64,000 bases of DNA from positions 2,914,001 to 2,978,000 of the forward strand of contig NZ_JACHJC010000001.1 in NCBI RefSeq assembly GCF_014203425.1, written 5' to 3'. Below the pieces are notes generated by a model. The model had not been told where the DNA came from and did not search any database. It worked only from the letters and a program-made list of their open reading frames with translations. The DNA comes from Micromonospora echinospora. GTDB taxonomy: Bacteria; Actinomycetota; Actinomycetes; Mycobacteriales; Micromonosporaceae. Positions 34,124 to 42,127 of this stretch are shown in pieces; position 1 is the first letter of the stretch; the number at the start of each line of letters is the position of its first letter. Made by a program: the position numbers and the translations under genes.

Positions 34124-35986
34124 ATGGACCCCGCCGACGTCCTTGCCGACCAATGCGCCAGGAAAGCCGCCGACCTGACCGTCCCGGCGCTGCTGCACCG
34201 CAACGCCACCGAGTTCGCCGACCTGCCGGCGCTGACCACGCTCGGCCGCGACGACACCCGCACCTGGGCGCAACTGCGCGACGAGGTCGCCGAGCTGTCC
34301 GGCGGCCTGGCCGAGATCGGCCTGGAGGCCGGGCGGCACATGCTGATCATGATGTCCAGCCGTGCCGAGCACTGGCTGGTCGACCTCGCCGCGGTTCACC
34401 TGGGCGCGGTGCCGTCCACGATCTACCCGACGCTCAGCGCCGAGCAGATGCGCTACCTGGCGCGGCACAGCGCCGCCCAGGTGCTCGTGCTGGAAGGGCC
34501 GGCCGAGCTGGAACGCTGGCGGCCGATCCTGGCCGACCTGCCGGACCTGCTCCGGGTGGTGCTTGTGGACGAGCCGGGCGAACCGGCCGCCGACGCGGTG
34601 CCGCTGTCGCGTGTGCGTACCCTCGGCCGGGCCGCGCGCGAGGCGGACCCGGACGCCTTCGAGCGGCGCTGGCGCACGATTCGCCCCGAGCAGCCGGTGA
34701 CGCTGCTCTACACGTCCGGGACGACGGGCAACCCGAAGGGTGTCGTGCTCAGCCACCACAACGTGATCTACCAGGCGGTGGCGCTGGACGCGATGGTGTC
34801 CGTCCCCGACCACGCGCCGACGGTGGCCTACCTGCCGCTGGCGCACATCGCCGAACGGTTCCTCGGCATCTACAACGCGATCTACCGCGCCGGGCACGTG
34901 ACCATCTGCCCCGACGCCACGCAACTCGTCGGGGCGCTGCGCGCTGTCGGTCCCGCCTCGTTCTTCGGGGTGCCGCGGGTCTGGGAGAAGATGGCCGCCG
35001 GTGTGCAGGCCCACCTGGCCGGCGCGGAGCCCGCGGTACGCGCCGCCGTCGCCGCCGCGAGCGCGGTGACGCTGGAGGCGTACGAGCTGCGCGCGGCCGG
35101 AAAGCCGGTGCCCGACGAGCTGGCCGCCCGGGTGGAGCAGGCCCGGGCCACTGTGCTCCGGCCCCTGCAGTCCACGCTCGGCCTGCAGAACATGGTCTGG
35201 CCCGGCAGCGGCGCCGCCCCGATCCCGGTGGACGTGCTGCGGTTCCTCGCCGGGCTCGGCGTCGACGTGCTGGAGGTGTGGGGCCTGACCGAGACCACCG
35301 GCACCGCCACCCTCAACACCCCCGACCGCTTCCGCACCGGGTCGGTCGGCCGGCCCAACGTGGGCATGGAGGTGCGCCTCGCCGACGACGGCGAGATCCT
35401 CGTCCGGGGTCCGCTGGTGTGCTCCGGCTACCTGCGGGAGGACGGCGGCGTCGAGCCGGTCGTCGACGCCGACGGCTGGCTGGCCACCGGCGACGTCGGC
35501 ACGCTCGACGACGACGGCTTCCTCACCATCACCGACCGCAAGAAGGAACTCATCATCACCTCCAGCGGGAAGAACATCTCGCCGGCGCAGATCGAGAACC
35601 TGCTGCGGGCGCACCCGCTCATCGGTCAGGCGGTGGCGATCGGCGACCGCCGGCCGTACGTCACGGCGCTGATCGTGCTCGACGAGGAGGTGGCGCCCCA
35701 GTGGGCGCGGACGCAGGGGATCAGCGACCCGCAGATGCCCGGCCTGGCCTCGAACCCGGTGCTGCTGGCCGAGATCCAGTCCGCCGTGGACGCGGCGAAC
35801 GCCCGGCTCGCCCGTCCCGAGCAGGTCAAGTCCTTCCAGGTGCTGCCGTCGGCCTGGACGCCGGAGTCCGGCGAGCTGACCCCGACGCTGAAGCTACGGC
35901 GCCGGATCATCGTCGACAGGTACGGCGACCGGATCGACTCCCTCTACACGGCCGCCGGGGTGGCGGCGGAGCCCGTCACGCAGTAG
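34124..35986 (+). CDS. Long-chain fatty acyl-CoA synthetase (AMP-dependent ligase)
   Basis: A 620-aa ANL-superfamily enzyme of the FadD15-like long-chain group. The P-loop is LLYTSGTTGNPKGVVLSHHN. Then YLPLAHIAERFLGIYNAIY, GSGAAPIPVDVL, the adenylate motif VWGLTETTGTATLN, TGDVGTLDDDGFLTITDRKK (hinge Asp and Lys region) and SSGKNISPAQIENLL. The late catalytic Lys lies in LTPTLKLRRRII. It activates carboxylic acids to acyl-CoA via acyl-AMP in the cytoplasm. In this island the natural substrate would be the oligo-isoprenoic acid formed from Lcp products (inference). GAAGGAG lies 6 nt before the ATG. Its 3' end overlaps the convergent MpaB-like gene by 93 nt. Confidence 0.92.
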   Translation: MDPADVLADQCARKAADLTVPALLHRNATEFADLPALTTLGRDDTRTWAQLRDEVAELSGGLAEIGLEAGRHMLIMMSSRAEHWLVDLAAVHLGAVPSTIYPTLSAEQMRYLARHSAAQVLVLEGPAELERWRPILADLPDLLRVVLVDEPGEPAADAVPLSRVRTLGRAAREADPDAFERRWRTIRPEQPVTLLYTSGTTGNPKGVVLSHHNVIYQAVALDAMVSVPDHAPTVAYLPLAHIAERFLGIYNAIYRAGHVTICPDATQLVGALRAVGPASFFGVPRVWEKMAAGVQAHLAGAEPAVRAAVAAASAVTLEAYELRAAGKPVPDELAARVEQARATVLRPLQSTLGLQNMVWPGSGAAPIPVDVLRFLAGLGVDVLEVWGLTETTGTATLNTPDRFRTGSVGRPNVGMEVRLADDGEILVRGPLVCSGYLREDGGVEPVVDADGWLATGDVGTLDDDGFLTITDRKKELIITSSGKNISPAQIENLLRAHPLIGQAVAIGDRRPYVTALIVLDEEVAPQWARTQGISDPQMPGLASNPVLLAEIQSAVDAANARLARPEQVKSFQVLPSAWTPESGELTPTLKLRRRIIVDRYGDRIDSLYTAAGVAAEPVTQ

Positions 35987-36865
35987 CGCCGGGTCGATGC
36001 CGGGCGGGGGTGGCGGCGCGCCGAGGTCGGCGGGCCGGTACCCCCGCGGGTAGCCGGGATAGGTGCGGTTGCGCGGCGCGCGGGTCAGCCGGCTCGTGGT
36101 CCGCGCGGGCAGCAGCCGCACCACCGCCGCCCGGGCGCGCAGCCCGGCGGTGAGCGCTCCGGACAGCCGGCGTGGCGCGGCCGGGAAGCCGAACGCGGCC
36201 CGCAGGTCGGCGGGAAGCAGCGCGAGGACGCCGAGCCGGGCCGCGCGGCGCAGCGGCGGCGGGTACCAGGACGCGAACAGGTCGAGCGTGGACGCGCCGA
36301 CGCGCTCGTTGCTCGGGGCGTAGCGGAAGTTCGCGCGCTCGTACTCGCGCTTGAAGTCCCGGAAGGCGTCGAAGTCCGCCGGGACGTCCCGGATGCCCAT
36401 CCGCGCGCCGACCGCGCGGTAGTAGTGGAACGCGGCCAGTCGTTCGTGCTCGTGCAGCGGGCGCCAGCCGTACCGGTCCAGCCAGTCGATCGGCTCGTAG
36501 ACGAACGTGGACAGCACGTAACGCATGTCGTCGTCGGAGATCGCGTACCGGCCGTGCGCCCGGTTGATCACGCGCAGCGCCTCCCGGCCGCGCGGTGAGT
36601 CGTACCCGTGCTCGACCATCTCCGCCATCAGCAGCGCGGTGTCGTCGTAGCGCTGCTGTGCCCGCACGCGGAACTCGCCGGTCGCGTCGAGCAGCGCGGA
36701 GATGCTCGGCACGCAGTACGTGCGCAGCAGCGCCAGCTCCAGCGCGCGCTGGTAGTCGAAGGGGAACTCGTACCCGGCCGAGAGCCGGTAGATCTCGTGA
36801 TGGTCGCGTACCGGATCGAGCTGCTCGATCCGTCGCAACCAGCGGTACCGCCCGCCACCAGCCAT
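35894..36865 (-). CDS. MpaB-family oxygenase (DUF2236), cytoplasmic Lcp relative
   Basis: A 323-aa protein of the oxygenase MpaB/DUF2236 family. It opens with RWLRRIEQLDPVRDHHEIYR, then FPFDYQRALELALLRTYCVP, the INRAHGRYAISDDDMRYVLS block with the family's conserved His, and TFVYEPIDWLDRYGWRPL followed by FHYYRAVGARMGI. No signal peptide, unlike the two Lcp proteins, so it should act inside the cell. The ATG at 36863-36865 has GAGG 8 nt upstream. The last ~31 codons overlap the acyl-CoA synthetase gene antisense, so the proline-rich C-terminus may be poorly conserved. The substrate is unknown; a role in isoprenoid breakdown is inferred from context. Confidence 0.8.
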   Translation of the reverse strand: MAGGGRYRWLRRIEQLDPVRDHHEIYRLSAGYEFPFDYQRALELALLRTYCVPSISALLDATGEFRVRAQQRYDDTALLMAEMVEHGYDSPRGREALRVINRAHGRYAISDDDMRYVLSTFVYEPIDWLDRYGWRPLHEHERLAAFHYYRAVGARMGIRDVPADFDAFRDFKREYERANFRYAPSNERVGASTLDLFASWYPPPLRRAARLGVLALLPADLRAAFGFPAAPRRLSGALTAGLRARAAVVRLLPARTTSRLTRAPRNRTYPGYPRGYRPADLGAPPPPPGIDPALLRDGLRRHPGGRVEGVDPVAVPVDDDPAP

Positions 36866-36912
36866 TCCGACCACCTCACCACCCACCCTTGCCGACGAAG
36901 TCAAGCTCCTCT

Positions 36913-36932
36913 ATGTTAATAGAAAATCACAT
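36913..36932. promoter_or_regulatory. AT-rich dyad between mpaB-like gene and lcp2
   Basis: ATGT-N12-ACAT (36913-36916 and 36929-36932) in a markedly AT-rich stretch (GTTAATAGAAAATC) of the 151-nt divergent region. The composition stands out in a 72% GC genome and suggests a promoter or operator. The short arms make chance likely. Confidence 0.3.
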
Positions 36933-37016
36933 CCCCGGATAACTCGAAACCTGCTTGTGCGCACCTCACGGGCCGGTGTTCAGGGCGATGTCCGGTCGAA
37001 CCGGGAAGTGGTGCGA

Positions 37017-38234
37017 ATGGAGAATCTCAGTAGACGCAGCCTCCTGACCCTCGGTGCCGCGCTGGGACTGGTCGCCGTGGCCGACACCCCCAAGGCGTGG
37101 GCGTGGTCGTCGTCCGGCTCGATCGCCGGGACCGACACGGTCACCGACCCGTGGGACGTCTGGGACGACGACACCGACCCGCTCGTCGCCTCGCTGCTGG
37201 ACGCCGGTCAGATCCCGGCGGTGAACACCGCGTTCGCGTCCTGGATCCGCAACGGCGACGCGCTGCCCGCCGGCCTGCCCCCGGCGCTGTCCACCTACCT
37301 GCGGCGGGTCAACACGCTGCCGTCCTGGGCCGACCAGGCCAAGCTGGACCGCGCCGCCCAGTTCAACAAGCGCATGAGCATGTACCTGTTCCTGCTCTAC
37401 GGCCTGGGCAGCGGGATCATGAGCACGGTGATCCCGCGCGAGGCCCGCAACGTGTACTGGTCCGAGGGCGGCGCGGACATGAAGTCGCGCGCCGCGAAGA
37501 CCTTCACCTACGGCTACGACCTGAGCGCCCCCGACGCGTTCAAGGCCACCGGCAGCTTCGTCGTCACCTCGCACAAGACCCGCCTGACCCACGCGGCGGT
37601 GCGGCACCTGCTGCCGCAGTCCGCGCCGTGGCGCGGCGTCACCGACCACCCGATCCCGATCAGCAACGGCGACATCCTCATCACCTTCCACAGCCTCGGC
37701 ACGTACGTGCACCGCAAGCTGCTCGACTGGCGTCGCTGGGGCCTGCGGATGTCGGCCGCGGAGGAGGAGGCCTACCTGCACATGTGGCAGGTCGCACTGC
37801 ACCTGCTCGGCGTGCGCGACGAGTTCATCCCGAACAGCTGGGCCGCCGCCGAGGAGCAGTCCCGGTACGCGCTGACGCCGCTCCTCGCGCCGACGCCCGA
37901 GGGCATCGACCTGGCCGACGTCCTGCTGAACCTGACGTCCTCGGTGGACCTGGGCGTCACCCGGGGATTCCAGCGGGAGTTCGCGCGCTACGTGCTGACC
38001 GACCGGATCGGCGACTGGCTGCGGCTGCCACGCGACTACATCTCCCGGGGCGTGATCGAGGCCGGCTGGCCGACGTACGTCATGTTTCGCGAAGGACTCT
38101 CGCCGCTCGTGCCGGAGACGTTCGGCCTGTTCGACAGGTTCATCCGCGGGCTGGCGATGCTGTTCCTCAACAACGGCTCGTCCGCGACGCACACCCCGAT
38201 CACCATTCCGGTCATGAACCGGCCGGGCACCTGA
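37017..38234 (+). CDS. lcp: Latex clearing protein (rubber oxygenase), Tat-exported, copy 2
   Basis: A 405-aa paralogue of the 31.8-kb Lcp. Tat signal: LSRRSLLTLG, hydrophobic run, then TPKAWAW (cleavage near 29). Arg158, Lys161, Thr162 (SRAAKTF) and His192 (RLTHAAVRHLL) repeat the LcpK30 pocket spacing (31 residues from Lys to His). Other shared blocks are DPLVASLLDAG, NTLPSWADQAKL, GIMSTVIPREARNVY and LLPQS. Predicted to be an exported b-type haem dioxygenase cleaving polyisoprene. The ATG has GGGAAG 8 nt upstream. It is divergent from the MpaB-like gene and convergent with a double-TetR regulator. The two copies differ enough to suggest older duplication or separate acquisition. Confidence 0.88.
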   Translation: MENLSRRSLLTLGAALGLVAVADTPKAWAWSSSGSIAGTDTVTDPWDVWDDDTDPLVASLLDAGQIPAVNTAFASWIRNGDALPAGLPPALSTYLRRVNTLPSWADQAKLDRAAQFNKRMSMYLFLLYGLGSGIMSTVIPREARNVYWSEGGADMKSRAAKTFTYGYDLSAPDAFKATGSFVVTSHKTRLTHAAVRHLLPQSAPWRGVTDHPIPISNGDILITFHSLGTYVHRKLLDWRRWGLRMSAAEEEAYLHMWQVALHLLGVRDEFIPNSWAAAEEQSRYALTPLLAPTPEGIDLADVLLNLTSSVDLGVTRGFQREFARYVLTDRIGDWLRLPRDYISRGVIEAGWPTYVMFREGLSPLVPETFGLFDRFIRGLAMLFLNNGSSATHTPITIPVMNRPGT

Positions 38235-38244
38235 GCCGGCGCCG

Positions 38245-38271
38245 GGTCACCGGGTCAGGGCGCCGGTGACC
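38245..38271. terminator. Hairpin at the lcp2/double-TetR convergence
   Basis: GGTCACCGG (38245-38253) and CCGGTGACC (38263-38271) form a perfect 9-bp stem with a 9-nt loop, 10 nt after the lcp2 stop. It lies within the last codons of the convergent regulator gene, so it may serve lcp2 as a terminator. Confidence 0.45.
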
Positions 38272-39461
38272 AGCGCGGTGACGGCATCCCGGTGGCCGGG
38301 CGAGTCCTGCCAGCGCAGGGCGCGCCCGGCCTCCACGGCCACCCCGAATCCGGCGTGCACCAGCAGCCGGGCCTGCCGCCGGTCCAGGTCCGGGCGGACC
38401 GCCCGCAACTGCTGCTCCCAGACCGCGATGTGCTCGCGCTGGGCGAGGATCAGCGGGCGCCGCACGTCGGCCGGGAGGCCGGCCACCTCGGCCTCGGCGA
38501 CACTGTTGAGGGCGTTGTGCTCGAAGCAGTAGGCCACGTACGCCGCCGCCAGCGCGACCACCGCCTGCCGGGGGTCGGACGCCCGCTGGAGGCTGCGGTC
38601 CACCGCCTGGGCGAGCAGTTCCGCCGCCTGGAGGCAGGCGGCCACCAGGATGTCCACCTTGCCGGGGTAGTGGCGGTAGAGGGCGGACGGCGCGAGCCCG
38701 ACGGCCTGGGCGATCTGCGCGTTCGTGACGGTGGCGAACCCGTCGCGGGCGAACAGCGGGACGGCGGCGGCCAGGATCTGCGCGCGCCGGGTCCGGGGCA
38801 CCGGCTGGGCGGGCAGCTCGACCAGCCGTGCGGTGCCGGCGGCCGTCGTGGGGTCGGTGGCCGCCACGCGCATCGCGGACCGGAGCACCAGATCCTCGAT
38901 CCGGCGCTGCGCGATCGAGGTGTGGTGCATCGTCACCGAGCCGATCACCCCGAGGGCCGCCACGGCGCGCAGGCGCTCGTCGGGCAGCGGGTACTCCCGC
39001 CGTACCGTCTCGGTGACCCGGCCCACGACGCGGTCGAACTTCGTGCGGAGCAGGCGGCGGTCCTCGCGGCCGAGGTAGCGGGCCTCCCACCGGTACAGGC
39101 CGCCGGAGGCGCGGTGCGCCACGGTGACCCGGGTGAGGGCGAGGAGCACGTCGGACAGCGCCGCGTCGGACGGCCACTCGTCGATGACCTCGACGAGGTT
39201 GTCCACCATGACGTTGGCGCACGCGGCGAACAGCGCGTACTTGTTCGGGAAGTGCCGGTAGAGCGCGGGCGCGCTGATGCCGACGGCGGCCGCGATCTCC
39301 TCCATGGATGCGCCGTGGTAGCCGCGCTCGCTGAACACCTGCCCGGCCGACTCGACGATGACCTGCCTGCGGTTGCGTGGCCGGGTGGCAGCGGCCGGCC
39401 CGGTGGTCACCGGGCCGGCCGATCGGCCGCGGGCGGGCACAGCACCATGCGTGTCAGTCAA
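38247..39461 (-). CDS. Tandem double-TetR regulator, copy 1
   Basis: A 404-aa protein made of two complete TetR units in a row. The first HTH is at about 34-82 ([20 protein letters not shown], then [13 protein letters not shown]). The second is at about 227-275 ([20 protein letters not shown], then [13 protein letters not shown]). Each is followed by its own ~130-residue helical ligand-type domain. Typical TetR proteins are ~200 aa and homodimeric, so this fusion could act as an intramolecular dimer or bind two half-sites. It is convergent with lcp2 and 50 nt downstream of a similar double-TetR gene, pointing to control of the lcp/beta-oxidation genes (inference). Confidence 0.87.
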   Translation of the reverse strand: MTDTHGAVPARGRSAGPVTTGPAAATRPRNRRQVIVESAGQVFSERGYHGASMEEIAAAVGISAPALYRHFPNKYALFAACANVMVDNLVEVIDEWPSDAALSDVLLALTRVTVAHRASGGLYRWEARYLGREDRRLLRTKFDRVVGRVTETVRREYPLPDERLRAVAALGVIGSVTMHHTSIAQRRIEDLVLRSAMRVAATDPTTAAGTARLVELPAQPVPRTRRAQILAAAVPLFARDGFATVTNAQIAQAVGLAPSALYRHYPGKVDILVAACLQAAELLAQAVDRSLQRASDPRQAVVALAAAYVAYCFEHNALNSVAEAEVAGLPADVRRPLILAQREHIAVWEQQLRAVRPDLDRRQARLLVHAGFGVAVEAGRALRWQDSPGHRDAVTALVTGALTR

Positions 39462-39511
39462 TCACAGCGCCTCACGCCGCCCGTGTGGTCGCCGCGGCCC
39501 GGCGGCGCCGG

Positions 39512-40720
39512 TCAGGCGCGCAGCACCGTGAGTGCGAGCCGGGCGGTCTGGGTGTCGTAGCCCTCGGTGCGGTCGAAGCGGCCGATCCGACCGACGTCGG
39601 TGACGACGTTCAGCGCGGCGTGCACGAGAACGCGGGCGTCCCCGGCGGGCAGGTCCGGTCGTACGGCGCGGACCAGGCCCACCCACTCCTCGACGTGCAG
39701 GCGCTGCGCGCCGCGCAACTGGTGCCGGTCCCGGTCCGGCAGGTTGTTGTTCTCCGCCAGGTAGACCGCGACGAGGTCGCTCTGGGTGAACGTGAAGTCG
39801 ACGTAGGCCCGCACCACCCGGCGCAGCGCGTCGGCCCTGTCGCCCGCCTCGGCGATCGCGGCGGTCGTGGCCCCGGTCAGGCGGTCGGTGGCGCGGTAGT
39901 AGGCGGCCGCGAGCAGGTCGGCCTTGCTCGGGAAGTACCGGTACACGCTGGATGCCTGCATGCCTGCCGCGCGCCCGATGTCCTCGACGGCGACGGCGTG
40001 GTAGCCGTGGCGGTGGAACAGGCGGATCGCCTCGACCAGCAGCAGCTCGCGGCGCGACGCCGGACGCACCGGCCCGGTGACCGGCGTGTCCTCCGACGCG
40101 GGACGCCGCCGGGGCGGCACCGAGGGAGCGTCGGTCCGCAGCAGGGTCCAGGCGACGCGGGTGAGCAGGCGTTCGGTGTCGGCGCCGGTGGCCGCGGCCC
40201 GGTAGGTGGTCACGCTGCCGAAGGCGCTCAGCGCCGCGTTCGTCAGCAGGTCCGCCTGCCCGGCGGTCAGCTCGGGGCGCAGCTCGCGCAGCGGCCCGGC
40301 CAGGCGGCCGACGAGCGTGGTCATGCTCGCGGCGAACTCCTGCCGGTGCTCGGCGGTGAGATACCGGCCCTCCCACTGGTACAGCCCGGCCACCCGTCGC
40401 CGGCTCACCGCGGCCCCGGCGAGCGCGTGCAGCAGCTCGTCGAGCCGCGCCTGCGGGTCGGTCGCGGACGGCTCCTCGGTGGCGGCGAGCAGCGCGCCGA
40501 CGACCTCCCGGGTGGCGTGCACGAGGATCGCGTACTTGTTCGGGAAGTGCCGGTAGACGGCCGGGCCGCTGATGCCGACGGCCGCGGCGATCTCGTCCAC
40601 CGACACCCCGTGGTAGCCCCGCTCGCAGAACAGCTCGGCGCCGGCCAGCGCGATGCGGGCCTTGCGGTCCTTCGGCCGTCTGGCAGGTGCCGGCGCGGTG
40701 TCGCTCGCTGCTTGTCGCAC
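39512..40720 (-). CDS. Tandem double-TetR regulator, copy 2
   Basis: A 402-aa tandem TetR fusion. The first HTH is at about 22-70 ([20 protein letters not shown], then [13 protein letters not shown]). The second is at about 224-272 ([20 protein letters not shown], then [13 protein letters not shown]). The N-terminal HTH is very close to that of the neighbouring copy, while the second HTH differs, as expected if the pair arose by gene duplication after fusion. The [18 protein letters not shown] linker separates the halves. It is divergent from the thiolase/fadB operon, whose promoter region carries a TTCTTGA-N15-TCAAGAA dyad. It is therefore the best candidate regulator of that operon (inference). 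Confidence 0.87.
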   Translation of the reverse strand: MRQAASDTAPAPARRPKDRKARIALAGAELFCERGYHGVSVDEIAAAVGISGPAVYRHFPNKYAILVHATREVVGALLAATEEPSATDPQARLDELLHALAGAAVSRRRVAGLYQWEGRYLTAEHRQEFAASMTTLVGRLAGPLRELRPELTAGQADLLTNAALSAFGSVTTYRAAATGADTERLLTRVAWTLLRTDAPSVPPRRRPASEDTPVTGPVRPASRRELLLVEAIRLFHRHGYHAVAVEDIGRAAGMQASSVYRYFPSKADLLAAAYYRATDRLTGATTAAIAEAGDRADALRRVVRAYVDFTFTQSDLVAVYLAENNNLPDRDRHQLRGAQRLHVEEWVGLVRAVRPDLPAGDARVLVHAALNVVTDVGRIGRFDRTEGYDTQTARLALTVLRA

Positions 40721-40829
40721 CCCTACACGTTAGCGCCACCTCGCGGGATCTCCGTGTCACCCCGGCGCCTCAACGGCCGCCGAATCCGGGCCGGGTCGAT
40801 GGCGGCCAGCGCTCTTCGGGCATCGACGC

Positions 40830-40858
40830 TTCTTGACAAGCTGCGGTGGGCTCAAGAA
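40830..40858. promoter_or_regulatory. TTCTTGA-N15-TCAAGAA dyad upstream of the thiolase-fadB operon
   Basis: A perfect 7-bp inverted repeat (40830-40836 / 40852-40858) with a 15-nt centre. A consensus-like TTGACA -35 hexamer (40833-40838) overlaps the left arm, so a bound repressor would block RNA polymerase. No clean TANNNT -10 follows. It lies between the divergent double-TetR gene and the thiolase gene. Confidence 0.5.
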
Positions 40859-40903
40859 AAGTTAGGCGAAATTCGCATGCGGGTGAGCAATGAGGAGCTT
40901 GGC

Positions 40904-42118
40904 ATGACGACCGAGGCGTTCATCTACGACGCGTTGCGCACACCGCGCGGGCGAGGCAAGCCCACCGGGGCCCTGTACGGGGTCAAGCCGGTCTCGCTCG
41001 TCACCGGCCTGATCGAGGAGACCCTACGGCGGATGCCCGGCCTGGACCCGGCGCTGATCGACGACATCGTGCTCGGCGTGGTGTCCCCGCTCGGCGACCA
41101 GGGCGCCGACATCGCCCGCACCGCCGCCGTCGCCGCCGGCCTGCCCGACACCGTGGCCGGCGTCCAGCTCAACCGCTTCTGCGCCTCCGGGCTGGAGGCG
41201 GTCAACATCGCCGCGCAGAAGGTGCGCTCCGGCTGGGAGGATCTCGTCCTCGCCGGTGGCGTCGAGTCGATGTCCCGGATACCGATGGGCTCCGACGGGG
41301 GAGCGTGGGCGCTGGACCCGGAGACCAACTACACCACCGGCTTCGTGCCCCAGGGCATCAGCGCCGACCTCATCGCCACGATCGCCGGCTTCGACCGCGA
41401 GACCGTCGACGCGTACGCGCTCCAGTCGCAGGCGCGGGCCGCGAAGGCGTGGGCGAACGGCTACTTCACCCGTTCCGTGGTGCCGGTGCGCGACCGCAAC
41501 GGGCTCACCGTCCTGGACCGCGACGAGCACATCCGGGCCGACTCGACGGCGGAGAGTCTCGCCGCACTGCGCCCCTCGTTCGCCGGGATCGGCGAGCAGG
41601 CGGGCTTCGACGCGGTCGCGTTGCAGAAGTACCACTGGGTCGAGCGCATCGAGCACGTCCACACGGCGGGCAACTCCTCCGGCATCGTGGACGGCGCCGC
41701 GCTCGTCACGATCGGCAGCGAGGCGGCCGGCGCCGCCGCCGGGCTCACGCCCCGGGCCCGCGTCGTGGCGACAGCGCTCAGCGGCGCCGACCCCACCATC
41801 ATGCTCACCGGCCCGGCCCCGGCCGCCCGCAAGGCGCTGGCCAAGGCGGGTCTCGGCGTCGAGGACCTCGACCTGGTCGAGATCAACGAGGCGTTCGCCG
41901 CCGTGGTCCTGCGGTTCGTCGCCGACCTCGGAGTCAGCCCGGAGATCGTCAACGTCAACGGCGGCGCGATCGCGATGGGGCACCCGCTCGGCGCCACCGG
42001 CGCCATGATCCTCGGCACGCTCGTCGACGAGCTGGAACGGCGCGGCGGCCGCTACGGGCTGGCCACGCTCTGCGCCGGCGGCGGCATGGGCATCGCCACA
42101 GTCATCGAACGAATCTGA
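40904..42118 (+). CDS. fadA: Acetyl-CoA C-acyltransferase (thiolase)
   Basis: A 404-aa type II thiolase. The nucleophile is Cys93 in [13 protein letters not shown]. His360 is in GHPLGATGA and the general-base Cys390 in [20 protein letters not shown] is the substrate-site loop. It cleaves 3-ketoacyl-CoA to acyl-CoA and acetyl-CoA (or propionyl-CoA for 2-methyl substrates). The ATG has GAGGAG 6 nt upstream. fadB starts 9 nt after its stop, giving a complete beta-oxidation pair whose products would be FadAB-like complexes in the cytoplasm. It is transcribed away from the double-TetR genes through a dyad-containing region. Confidence 0.95.
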   Translation: MTTEAFIYDALRTPRGRGKPTGALYGVKPVSLVTGLIEETLRRMPGLDPALIDDIVLGVVSPLGDQGADIARTAAVAAGLPDTVAGVQLNRFCASGLEAVNIAAQKVRSGWEDLVLAGGVESMSRIPMGSDGGAWALDPETNYTTGFVPQGISADLIATIAGFDRETVDAYALQSQARAAKAWANGYFTRSVVPVRDRNGLTVLDRDEHIRADSTAESLAALRPSFAGIGEQAGFDAVALQKYHWVERIEHVHTAGNSSGIVDGAALVTIGSEAAGAAAGLTPRARVVATALSGADPTIMLTGPAPAARKALAKAGLGVEDLDLVEINEAFAAVVLRFVADLGVSPEIVNVNGGAIAMGHPLGATGAMILGTLVDELERRGGRYGLATLCAGGGMGIATVIERI

Positions 42119-42127
42119 GGAGCACGA

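Noticed and set aside
36866..36904. Upstream TTG start for the MpaB-like gene
   Set aside because: No ribosome site at proper distance, while ATG 36865 has GAGG 8 nt upstream and matches the usual length.
39377..40903. Long plus-strand upstream extension of the thiolase frame
   Set aside because: It is antisense to the double-TetR gene and low-complexity; the thiolase starts at ATG 40904 with a GAGGAG ribosome site.
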